This document shows, one piece after another, positions 1 to 6,423 of a stretch of DNA of 64,000 nucleotides. Made by a program: the position numbers and the translations under genes. The stretch's first letter is position 1, and each line of letters begins with the position of its first letter. Under the pieces are notes generated by a model, which ran no database searches, was not told where the DNA came from, and saw only the letters and a list, made by a program, of their open reading frames with translations. This DNA comes from Polaribacter sp. (GTDB lineage Bacteria > Bacteroidota > Bacteroidia > Flavobacteriales > Flavobacteriaceae): the NCBI GenBank assembly GCA_018663625.1, contig JABJPX010000038.1, forward strand, positions 1 through 64,000, read 5' to 3'.

Positions 1-301
1 CTACGCGTTGGATCATCATGTAGAAAGGTTGGCAGACGATCATTTAAAAGCAAAGGAATTAGGACGTGTTTTACAAGAGGCTGCCTATGTTACTAAAGTG
101 GAACCAATAGAAACTAATATCATTATTTTTTATGTAGATGAGAAGATCGGTGCAACCCATTTTATTGAGAAAATGAAGGACAAAAACATTCTTCTAACAC
201 CAATGGGAGAAGGGAGAATTCGAATTGTTACTAATTTAGATTATACAGATGAAATGCATGAAATACTCCTAAAAGAGTTGAAAAAAGATCAATTTTCTTG
301 A
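1..301 (+). CDS. ltaE: Threonine aldolase, C-terminal part (5' end outside window)
   Basis: The reading frame is open from base 2 with no start, so the gene begins before the window. About 99 C-terminal residues remain. They look like the small domain of PLP-dependent low-specificity L-threonine aldolases: YALDHHVERLADDH near the beginning and GRIRIVTNLDYT near the end. The family cleaves L-threonine or allo-threonine to glycine and acetaldehyde in the cytosol. The PLP lysine lies in the missing part. The 3' end overlaps the convergent membrane-protein gene by 13 bp. Family assignment rests on the C-terminal domain only. Confidence 0.75.
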   Translation, partial: YALDHHVERLADDHLKAKELGRVLQEAAYVTKVEPIETNIIIFYVDEKIGATHFIEKMKDKNILLTPMGEGRIRIVTNLDYTDEMHEILLKELKKDQFS

Positions 302-903
302 TCCAATTTTGCCAACTCGATATAGTTTCTGTTTAATTTGTTCAATAAAATTCCATAGAGGAGTTGATAGAAGCCCCAGAAGAGGAATAACATAATTATG
401 GTGACAAGCATCATAATCAAGACAATAATCCATCCGGGAGTATTCTCTAAGTTTCCTTGTGGAGTCATGACCATTCCAAAAGTTATTATTGCAGCTAGGT
501 AGACAATGTAAAGTAAATTAAAGATGACATAATTTCTGACTGTTCTTCTTGTTTTTTTGATTTTGGTCATCAATTTTTTTGTATTGTCGATACTTGAAAT
601 GTTTTTATAATTTTTATAAAACAGGAAGAGGAAATAAAAGAGTACGGGAATTGTTAAATATTGCGATATTTGAACAAACTCGTAAATCTCCATTTCAACC
701 AAGATTTTTTCGTCGTTAGAAATATCAAAAACAAAAGTAGACAGGATCATAAAAGCAAACTCTAAGAGTCCAATAACAAAAATCCATTTTACAATTGATG
801 ATGATTTTGCCTGTGTCATTTTATAAATTTCTGATGTAGAAATTCTCGTTATTTCTTCGGGTTGATTTTCCCAAGCTTTTTTATAATTGTCCAATAAATC
901 CAT
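289..903 (-). CDS. Four-helix membrane protein paired with an ECF sigma factor (unknown function)
   Basis: 204 residues. A polar N-terminus of about 35 residues (ENQPEEITRISTSEIYKMTQ) is followed by four hydrophobic segments near residues 38-60, 82-98, 123-146 and 157-187, with a basic cytoplasmic-looking loop (KKLMTKIKKTRR) between the second and third. There is no signal peptide and no catalytic motif. The start codon lies 3 bases after the stop of the ECF sigma gene, so the two are surely co-transcribed. By analogy with other ECF operons it could be a membrane-bound anti-sigma factor whose N-terminal tail holds the sigma factor. That is inference from position; I recognise no anti-sigma domain. 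The gene end overlaps the convergent threonine aldolase gene. Confidence 0.7.
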   Translation of the reverse strand: MDLLDNYKKAWENQPEEITRISTSEIYKMTQAKSSSIVKWIFVIGLLEFAFMILSTFVFDISNDEKILVEMEIYEFVQISQYLTIPVLFYFLFLFYKNYKNISSIDNTKKLMTKIKKTRRTVRNYVIFNLLYIVYLAAIITFGMVMTPQGNLENTPGWIIVLIMMLVTIIMLFLFWGFYQLLYGILLNKLNRNYIELAKLDQEN

Positions 904-906
904 AGG

Positions 907-1401
907 TTATGGGTTTAATATGTTTTTAAGTTTTTCCTTTGCTCTATTCATTTTCACTCTTGCATTTCCATTCGAAATTCCTAATGTTTCGGATATTTCT
1001 TTGTAAGGTTTGTCTTCTAAATATAAAAATATTAACGCTTTTTCGATATCACTCAATTGATGAATTGCTTTGTATATAGCTTTTAATTGTTGCTCTTCTG
1101 TATCATCATAATCAATCGCTTTTATTTTATATTCAAAATCACTAATATCCTGTGTTTTTACACTTCTAGTCGATTTTCTATATAGGGAAATTGCAGTATT
1201 TAGGGCAACTCGATACATCCAGGTACTAAACTTAGCTTCGCTTCGAAACTTTTCGTAGTTTCTCCAAAGTTGAATAGTCACTTCTTGAAACAAATCATTA
1301 TGCGCATCTCTATTTGTAGTGTACATTCTACAAATTTTATGAACGATATTCTGATTTTTTTCAAAGTCCGATAAAAATTTAGATTCTAAATCTTTCAGCA
1401 C
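907..1401 (-). CDS. ECF-type RNA polymerase sigma factor
   Basis: 164 residues, typical for an ECF sigma factor. Sigma region 2 spans about residues 20-80, with DLFQEVTIQLWRNY and FSTWMYRVALNTAISLYRK for -10 recognition and core binding. Region 4 spans about 108-160, with a helix-turn-helix at YKEISETLGISNGNARVKMNRAKEKL. There is no region 1.1 or region 3, as expected for the class. It heads a two-gene minus-strand unit with the membrane protein downstream and diverges from the B12-domain MerR gene across 117 bp. Carotenoid genes elsewhere can be under ECF control, so a light- or membrane-stress role is conceivable, but nothing in the sequence identifies the target promoter. Confidence 0.9.
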   Translation of the reverse strand: MLKDLESKFLSDFEKNQNIVHKICRMYTTNRDAHNDLFQEVTIQLWRNYEKFRSEAKFSTWMYRVALNTAISLYRKSTRSVKTQDISDFEYKIKAIDYDDTEEQQLKAIYKAIHQLSDIEKALIFLYLEDKPYKEISETLGISNGNARVKMNRAKEKLKNILNP

Positions 1402-1427
1402 TTTTATTATTGATTTTAATATAAGTC

Positions 1428-1468
1428 ACAAAAATGTACAAAAAGTTACAAGTTTTGAAACAAAACTT
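1428..1468. promoter_or_regulatory. Tandem 10-bp ACAA repeats plus 8-bp inverted repeat in the ECF/merR divergent region
   Basis: Three units beginning ACAA follow each other at exactly 10-bp spacing: ACAAAAATGT (1428), ACAAAAAGTT (1438) and ACAAGTTTTG (1448). The last unit runs into a perfect inverted repeat, AAGTTTTG-AAA-CAAAACTT (1450-1468). One-helical-turn repeats and a short-spaced palindrome between divergent regulator genes suggest a protein binding site, perhaps for autoregulation by the MerR protein. Binding is inferred only. Confidence 0.4.
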
Positions 1469-1488
1469 CTTTTTTTATTAAAAACAAG

Positions 1489-1496
1489 TATCTTTG
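1489..1496 (+). promoter_or_regulatory. -7 promoter element for the MerR regulator gene
   Basis: TATCTTTG matches the Bacteroidota -7 consensus TAnnTTTG exactly and lies 23 bases before the TTG start codon, leaving a leader of roughly 15 nt. I find no TTG -33 element at the usual 17-23 bp spacing, so it may be activator-dependent or weak. Confidence 0.5.
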
Positions 1497-1518
1497 TCTA
1501 GGAACCAATAAGATAAGT

Positions 1519-2412
1519 TTGAATAATATTAAGCAAGACTTTACGATAAGAGATTTACAAAACATCTCTGGAATCAAAGCGCATACGATACGAATTTGGG
1601 AAAAAAGATACAATTTATTGGAACCTAAAAGGTCAGACACAAATATTCGTTCTTATTCACATCAAAATTTAACCAAGCTGTTAAATATTTCTTTACTGAA
1701 TAAAAATAGCTTCAAAATTTCGAAAATTGCGGAGATGTCCGAAGCTGAGATTATTCGAAATGCAAGAGATCTAGCATTTAAAATAGCCATCAATGATGAA
1801 GCAATTAATTCATTTAAATTGGCAATGTTTCAATTTGATAAAATTTTATTTAATGAAACCTATAATAAATTACTTCACAAAATAACCTTCAGAGATGTTT
1901 TTAAAGATGTGTTTATTCCTTTTTTAGAACAAATCGGTTTGCTGTGGCAAACAGAGACGTTGCTTCCTGCACATGAGCATTTTATATCAAATTTAATTGC
2001 GCAAAAAATACAAATAAATACAGAAAAGTTACAGTCAATTTCTTTAGACTCTAAAAATACCTATGTGTTGTTTTTACCAGAAAACGAAATTCACGAATTG
2101 GGCTTGTTGTATTTAAACTACGAACTTGTTTTAAGAGGAAACCATACAATTTATTTAGGACAGAGTCTGCCTTTAAATAATTTGAGTTATTTTTTCAAAA
2201 GTGATCGAGAAATTACTTTTGTTACTTCACTTACCATACGACCCTATGATGATAATATCACAGGTTATTTCAATGAAATAGATACTATTTTAAAAGATTC
2301 TAAGCATCATTTCATTGCTATTGGACAAAAAACAAAAGTAGTACAAGCATCTGATTTCAATTCGAAGATTACTTTATATGACTCCATAAAAGATTTATTA
2401 AAAGTGTTGTAA
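1519..2412 (+). CDS. carH: CarH-like MerR regulator with a B12-binding domain (carotenoid control)
   Basis: 297 residues. The N-terminal winged-helix MerR domain (about 6-75) contains FTIRDLQNISGIKAHTIRIW and then EKRYNLLEP. A helical four-helix-bundle region (about 85-170) and a Rossmann-like B12-binding domain (about 178-297) follow. Two signatures of CarH/LitR photoreceptors are visible: W143-x9-E153-H154, which in CarH packs over the adenosyl side of B12, and E190-x-H192-x-x-G195, whose His is the lower axial cobalt ligand. In that family the dark AdoB12-bound tetramer represses carotenoid genes and light dissociates it. The position after W143 is Gln (Q144), where Thermus CarH, as I recall, has the His that ligates cobalt after photolysis. 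The start is TTG; no ATG is available upstream. It lies 92 bp before crtI on the same strand, so crt genes are the obvious targets. The symbol is by analogy. Confidence 0.82.
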   Translation: MNNIKQDFTIRDLQNISGIKAHTIRIWEKRYNLLEPKRSDTNIRSYSHQNLTKLLNISLLNKNSFKISKIAEMSEAEIIRNARDLAFKIAINDEAINSFKLAMFQFDKILFNETYNKLLHKITFRDVFKDVFIPFLEQIGLLWQTETLLPAHEHFISNLIAQKIQINTEKLQSISLDSKNTYVLFLPENEIHELGLLYLNYELVLRGNHTIYLGQSLPLNNLSYFFKSDREITFVTSLTIRPYDDNITGYFNEIDTILKDSKHHFIAIGQKTKVVQASDFNSKITLYDSIKDLLKVL

Positions 2413-2440
2413 ATCTTTCTTTAAATATTTAATATATCAT

Positions 2441-2498
2441 TATATTTGTTGAACAACTAACCCCCCTTCTTCAAATATTTATTATTTGTGGTACAAAT
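2441..2498 (+). promoter_or_regulatory. crtI promoter with two candidate operator copies
   Basis: TATATTTG (2441-2448) is a perfect TAnnTTTG -7 element. Overlapping it is ATTTGTTGAACAACT (2444-2458), and exactly 40 bp downstream is ATTTGTGGTACAAAT (2484-2498), ending 6 bases before the crtI ATG. Both fit ATTTGT-N3-ACAAMT, an inverted repeat with a 3-nt centre. A repressor bound at both, on the same face of the helix, would cover the promoter and the start site. The neighbouring MerR protein is the natural candidate. The repeats are seen; the binding protein is inferred. Confidence 0.5.
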
Positions 2499-2504
2499 CA
2501 ATCA

Positions 2505-3971
2505 ATGAAAAAACAAGTTTATATTATTGGCTCTGGATTCTCGTCACTATCTGCTTCTTGTTATTTAGCCAAGGCAGGCTATAACGTTACTGTTTTAGAA
2601 AAAAACGACACCTTAGGTGGTCGTGCGAGACAATATAAAAAAGAAGGATTTACCTTCGATTTAGGCCCTTCTTGGTATTGGATGCCAGATGTATTTGAAC
2701 GCTTTTTTGCAGATTTCGGAAAAAAACCATCAGATTACTATACCCTAGACAAATTGTCTCCAGGTTACGAAGTGTATTTCGGTGAAAATTCTTCCGTAAA
2801 AATAGCAAGTAAATTGGATGAAATTTATGATTTATTTGAAAAAGAAGAAGAAGGAAGTGCCAAGCATCTAAAAGTATTTTTAGATTCTGCAAAAGCAAAT
2901 TATGATACGGCTATAAAAGATTTGGTATACAAACCTGGGATTTCTCCTTTGGAGTTGGTAAACACCACTACAATTTCTAGAGTTACTCAGTTTTTCTCAA
3001 CAATCAGAAAGCAAGTAAGAAAAAATATAAAGAGTTCAAAATTAATTCAGATTTTAGAATTTCCTGTTTTGTTCTTAGGTGCAAAGCCTGACAATACCCC
3101 TGCATTTTACAATTTCATGAATTATGCAGATTTTGGATTGGGAACTTGGCATCCAAGAGGTGGAATGTATAAAGTAGTGGAAGGTATGGTTGCATTAGCT
3201 GAAACTTTGGGTGTTCAATTTAAAACCAATGCAACTGTTTCTAAAATTTTAACTGATGCAAACAAAAATGTAAGTGGTTTGTTGCTTAATGGTGAAAAAA
3301 TTGAAGCAGATTTAGTTTTAAGTGGTGCTGATTATCATCATACAGAAACCTTGCTAGATAAAAATGTGAGACAGTATTCAGAAAAATACTGGGACAAAAA
3401 AACGTTTGCACCTTCGTCATTACTTTTCTATGTTGGTTTTGACAAAAAAATAAAAAATGCGAGCCATCATACGCTCTTTTTTGATACCGATTTTGATGCA
3501 CATGCTGAAGAAATTTATGACAATCCAAAATGGCCAACAGATCCGTTGTTTTATGCAAATTTCACATCGATGACAGATACTACTTCAGCACCAGAAGGAA
3601 AAGAAGCAGGTTTCTTTTTAATCCCATTGGCACCAGGTATTGAGGATACCGAAGCTTTAAGAGAACAATATTTTGAGAAAATAATGGACCGTTTCGAAAA
3701 ATTGACGCAACAAGAAGTTAGAAGCAGTGTACTCTTTAAAAGATCATTTTGTGTAAATGACTTTAAAGAAGAATACAATTCTTACAAAGGAAATGCATAT
3801 GGTATGGCAAATACTTTGTTGCAAACTGCCTTTTTAAGGCCCAATATTAAAAGTAGTAATGTGGGGAATTTATATTTTACGGGACAATTAACCGTTCCGG
3901 GACCAGGAGTGCCACCTGCATTAATTTCAGGAAAATTAGCTTCAGAATTAATTATAAATAAACAGTCGTAA
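2505..3971 (+). CDS. crtI: Phytoene desaturase (lycopene-forming)
   Basis: 488 residues, normal CrtI length. The N-terminal FAD-binding fold reads IIGSGFSSLSASCYLAKAGYNVTVLEKN (GxG at G9 and G11, acidic E32), followed by LGGRARQYKKEGFTFDLGPSWYWMPD. The C-terminal CrtI signature GQLTVPGPGVPPALISG occupies about residues 460-476. The enzyme introduces four double bases of conjugation into phytoene, giving lycopene, at the inner membrane with FAD. It is first of a crtI-crtB-crtZ operon; crtB begins 1 bp after its stop. Transcription probably starts from the TATATTTG element upstream, with control by the adjacent B12-domain MerR regulator. Confidence 0.95.
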   Translation: MKKQVYIIGSGFSSLSASCYLAKAGYNVTVLEKNDTLGGRARQYKKEGFTFDLGPSWYWMPDVFERFFADFGKKPSDYYTLDKLSPGYEVYFGENSSVKIASKLDEIYDLFEKEEEGSAKHLKVFLDSAKANYDTAIKDLVYKPGISPLELVNTTTISRVTQFFSTIRKQVRKNIKSSKLIQILEFPVLFLGAKPDNTPAFYNFMNYADFGLGTWHPRGGMYKVVEGMVALAETLGVQFKTNATVSKILTDANKNVSGLLLNGEKIEADLVLSGADYHHTETLLDKNVRQYSEKYWDKKTFAPSSLLFYVGFDKKIKNASHHTLFFDTDFDAHAEEIYDNPKWPTDPLFYANFTSMTDTTSAPEGKEAGFFLIPLAPGIEDTEALREQYFEKIMDRFEKLTQQEVRSSVLFKRSFCVNDFKEEYNSYKGNAYGMANTLLQTAFLRPNIKSSNVGNLYFTGQLTVPGPGVPPALISGKLASELIINKQS

Positions 3972-3972
3972 T

Positions 3973-4815
3973 ATGAAAGATTTATTTGATGATGTTTCCG
4001 ACGGGTGTAGCAAATTAGTGACACAAAAGTATAGTACTTCATTTTCCTTGGCGGTAAACATGTTGTCTCCAAAGATAAGAGCTGACATTTATAACATCTA
4101 TGGTTTTGTTCGTTTTGCAGATGAGATCGTAGATACTTTTCATGATTATAACAAAGTGGACCTAATGGCTCATTTTGAAAAAGACTACTATGCTGCAAAA
4201 TCACAAGGAATCAGTTTAAATCCTATTCTAAACTCTTTTCAAAAGACGGTGTCTAGATATGATATCCCGGATGAAATGGTACAAGCATTTTTGAAAAGTA
4301 TGAAGGCAGATTTGCACAAAACAGAATATACTACCAAAGAAGAGTATGATGAATACATTTATGGCTCGGCAGATGTTGTTGGTTTAATGTGTTTGAAGGT
4401 TTTTGTAAATGGGGATGACAAAATGTATGAAGACCTTAAAGATGCTGCTATGCGTTTAGGTTCTGCCTTTCAAAAGGTAAATTTCTTAAGAGATTTAAAA
4501 GATGATTATGAAGTATTGAATCGCTCCTATTTTCCAAATATTGATTTAGGGAAGTTAGATGCTGCGTCAAAAGATTTAATCATTGATGAAATTGAAGCTG
4601 ATTTTGAATATGCTTTTTCAAACGGAATTTTAAACCTTCCTACTGAAGCAAAATTTGGAGTCTATATGGCCTATAGATATTATCGAAGGTTGCTGAAGAA
4701 ATTACATAAAATTCCATCAGAGAAGATTATGGACTCAAGAGTTCGTATATCTGATCCAATGAAAATTAATCTTTTAGCAAGAAGTTACGTAAAATATAAA
4801 TTGAATATTATCTAA
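3973..4815 (+). CDS. crtB: Phytoene synthase
   Basis: 280 residues, in the squalene/phytoene synthase family. The first Asp-rich motif is D50-EIV-D54 in VRFADEIVDTF, preceded by the family hallmark YSTSFSLAVNML. The second is D174-LKD-D178 in FLRDLKDDYEVLNRSYFP. Both motifs bind Mg-diphosphate. The enzyme condenses two geranylgeranyl diphosphates head-to-head to phytoene, the committed step of C40 carotenoid synthesis, and feeds CrtI encoded just upstream. The gene starts 1 bp after crtI and its stop overlaps the crtZ start (TAATG), which points to translational coupling. Confidence 0.95.
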   Translation: MKDLFDDVSDGCSKLVTQKYSTSFSLAVNMLSPKIRADIYNIYGFVRFADEIVDTFHDYNKVDLMAHFEKDYYAAKSQGISLNPILNSFQKTVSRYDIPDEMVQAFLKSMKADLHKTEYTTKEEYDEYIYGSADVVGLMCLKVFVNGDDKMYEDLKDAAMRLGSAFQKVNFLRDLKDDYEVLNRSYFPNIDLGKLDAASKDLIIDEIEADFEYAFSNGILNLPTEAKFGVYMAYRYYRRLLKKLHKIPSEKIMDSRVRISDPMKINLLARSYVKYKLNII

Positions 4816-5264
4816 TGATATACGCATTAATTACTTTAGGTGTTTTTTTAACAATGGAAGGAGTCACATGGTGTACTCATAAATATGTAATGCATGGTTT
4901 TGGCTGGTTTTTACATGAAGATCATCATCAACCCAAATACAATGGTTTTGAGAAAAATGATGCTTTCTTCATTGTATTTGCGATCCCAAGTATTGCGTTG
5001 TTCTATTTTGGAACCTACTCTGCGCACACGTACTTATTTTTTATTGGTTTGGGAATTTTGTGCTACGGATTGGCATACTTTTTAATTCATGATGTGCTAA
5101 TTCACCAACGTTTTAAATGGTTTAAAAATACTGACAATTCGTATTTAAGAGGCTTACGTAAAGCACATAAGGTGCACCATAAAAATATGGGAAAAACAGA
5201 AAGCCAATGTTTTGGGATGTTGTTTGTTCCTTTTAAGTATTTTAAAAAACCGAAATTAAATTAA
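4815..5264 (+). CDS. crtZ: Beta-carotene hydroxylase
   Basis: 149 residues with about four hydrophobic segments and the di-iron histidine clusters of the fatty acid hydroxylase/CrtZ family: H22-KYVM-H27, H34-ED-HH (37-38), H92-DVLI-H97 and H118-KV-HH (121-122). It hydroxylates the C3 positions of beta-carotene rings to give zeaxanthin, the usual yellow pigment of marine flavobacteria, in the inner membrane using O2. Its start overlaps the crtB stop. The lycopene cyclase that must act between CrtI and CrtZ is not encoded here: the next gene is ribB, convergent and 13 bp away. Confidence 0.92.
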   Translation: MIYALITLGVFLTMEGVTWCTHKYVMHGFGWFLHEDHHQPKYNGFEKNDAFFIVFAIPSIALFYFGTYSAHTYLFFIGLGILCYGLAYFLIHDVLIHQRFKWFKNTDNSYLRGLRKAHKVHHKNMGKTESQCFGMLFVPFKYFKKPKLN

Positions 5265-5277
5265 TTATAGGGGTTAT

Positions 5278-6423
5278 TTAATACGTTACATAGTCTGTAA
5301 TTTCTAGGCCATATCCAATCATACCTACTCGTTTTGTTTGTTTGGTATTGGTCACAAGTTTTATTTTGCTGATATGAATATCATGTAAGATTTGCGCACC
5401 AATTCCAAAATCCTTATTGTCCATTCCTATGGCTGGTGCCATTAATTGGCCGTTTTCTTGATTTTCCTTTAATATACTCAATCTTCCCAATAAGTTCTGT
5501 GATTGGTTCTGTTGGTTGATAAATAGAATAGCTCCTCTGCCTTCTTCGTTGATCACTTGAAACATTTGATCTAACTTTTTATCGGCATTATTGGTGAGCG
5601 TACCAAGAATATCATTATTTACTAAGGTCGAATTTACGCGTGTTAAAATCGCCTCCTCTTTGGACCAAGTTCCTTTAGTTAAGGCTAAATGTACTTGATT
5701 GTTGGTGGTTTGTTGATAGGCTCTTACACGAAATTCACCAAAACGAGTTTCTAATAGAAAATCTTCTTTCTTTTCAATCAAAGAATCATGCTCCATTCTG
5801 TAAGCGACTAAATCTTCAATAGAAACAATTTTAATATCAAATTTTTCGGCAACTTTTAACAGTTGAGGTAGGCGCGCCATGGTTCCATCTTCATTCATGA
5901 TTTCTACAATCACTCCAGCGGGTTCTAAGCCAGCCAAGCGTGCAAAATCTATAGCTGCTTCAGTATGTCCTGTTCTTCGTAATACACCTCCTTCTTTTGC
6001 TTTTAGGGGGAATATATGCCCTGGTCTTGCGAGGTCAGTTGGTTTTGTTTCTTTGTCAACCAATGCTTTTATAGTAAGTGCTCTATCTGCTGCAGAAATA
6101 CCAGTAGTTACTCCTTTTCCACGGAGATCTACCGAAACGGTAAAAGCGGTTTCCATGGGGTCCGTATTGTTTTGTACCATCATTCCCAAACCTAATTCTT
6201 TACATCGATTTTCGGTCAGTGGTGTGCAAATTAATCCACGCCCATGCGTTGCCATAAAGTTCACCATTTCTGAAGTTGCCATTTCAGCTGCTGCCAAAAA
6301 ATCACCTTCATTCTCTCTGTTCTCATCATCTACGACAATGATTACTTTTCCATTTTTTATGTCCTCAATAGCAGCTTCTATCGAATCTAATTGTGTGTTA
6401 CTCTGTGTTTTGATAGGGGTCAT
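5278..6423 (-). CDS. ribB: 3,4-dihydroxy-2-butanone 4-phosphate synthase with degenerate GTP cyclohydrolase II domain
   Basis: 381 residues. Residues 1-205 are an intact DHBP synthase, with the acidic loop DDENRENEGDF (32-42), HGRG (60-63), RRTGHTEAAIDF (149-160) and E174. It converts ribulose 5-phosphate to the four-carbon unit of riboflavin. Residues 225-381 align with GTP cyclohydrolase II, but the zinc site HSECLTGD...RCDCG is replaced by NSTLVNND...TNNAD (264-281). The three Cys positions are now L267, N278 and A280. Only the fold-like tail DNKDFGIGAQIL remains. So it should be RibB only, and a separate RibA must exist elsewhere. The start overlaps the lptG stop by 4 bp (ATGA), so it is the last gene of the tpx-to-ribB run. 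Confidence 0.92.
   Translation of the reverse strand: MTPIKTQSNTQLDSIEAAIEDIKNGKVIIVVDDENRENEGDFLAAAEMATSEMVNFMATHGRGLICTPLTENRCKELGLGMMVQNNTDPMETAFTVSVDLRGKGVTTGISAADRALTIKALVDKETKPTDLARPGHIFPLKAKEGGVLRRTGHTEAAIDFARLAGLEPAGVIVEIMNEDGTMARLPQLLKVAEKFDIKIVSIEDLVAYRMEHDSLIEKKEDFLLETRFGEFRVRAYQQTTNNQVHLALTKGTWSKEEAILTRVNSTLVNNDILGTLTNNADKKLDQMFQVINEEGRGAILFINQQNQSQNLLGRLSILKENQENGQLMAPAIGMDNKDFGIGAQILHDIHISKIKLVTNTKQTKRVGMIGYGLEITDYVTY

Noticed and set aside
5278-6423. Bifunctional RibBA annotation
   Set aside because: The zinc-binding Cys residues and the HSEC motif of the GTP cyclohydrolase II half are replaced, so only the RibB activity is supported.
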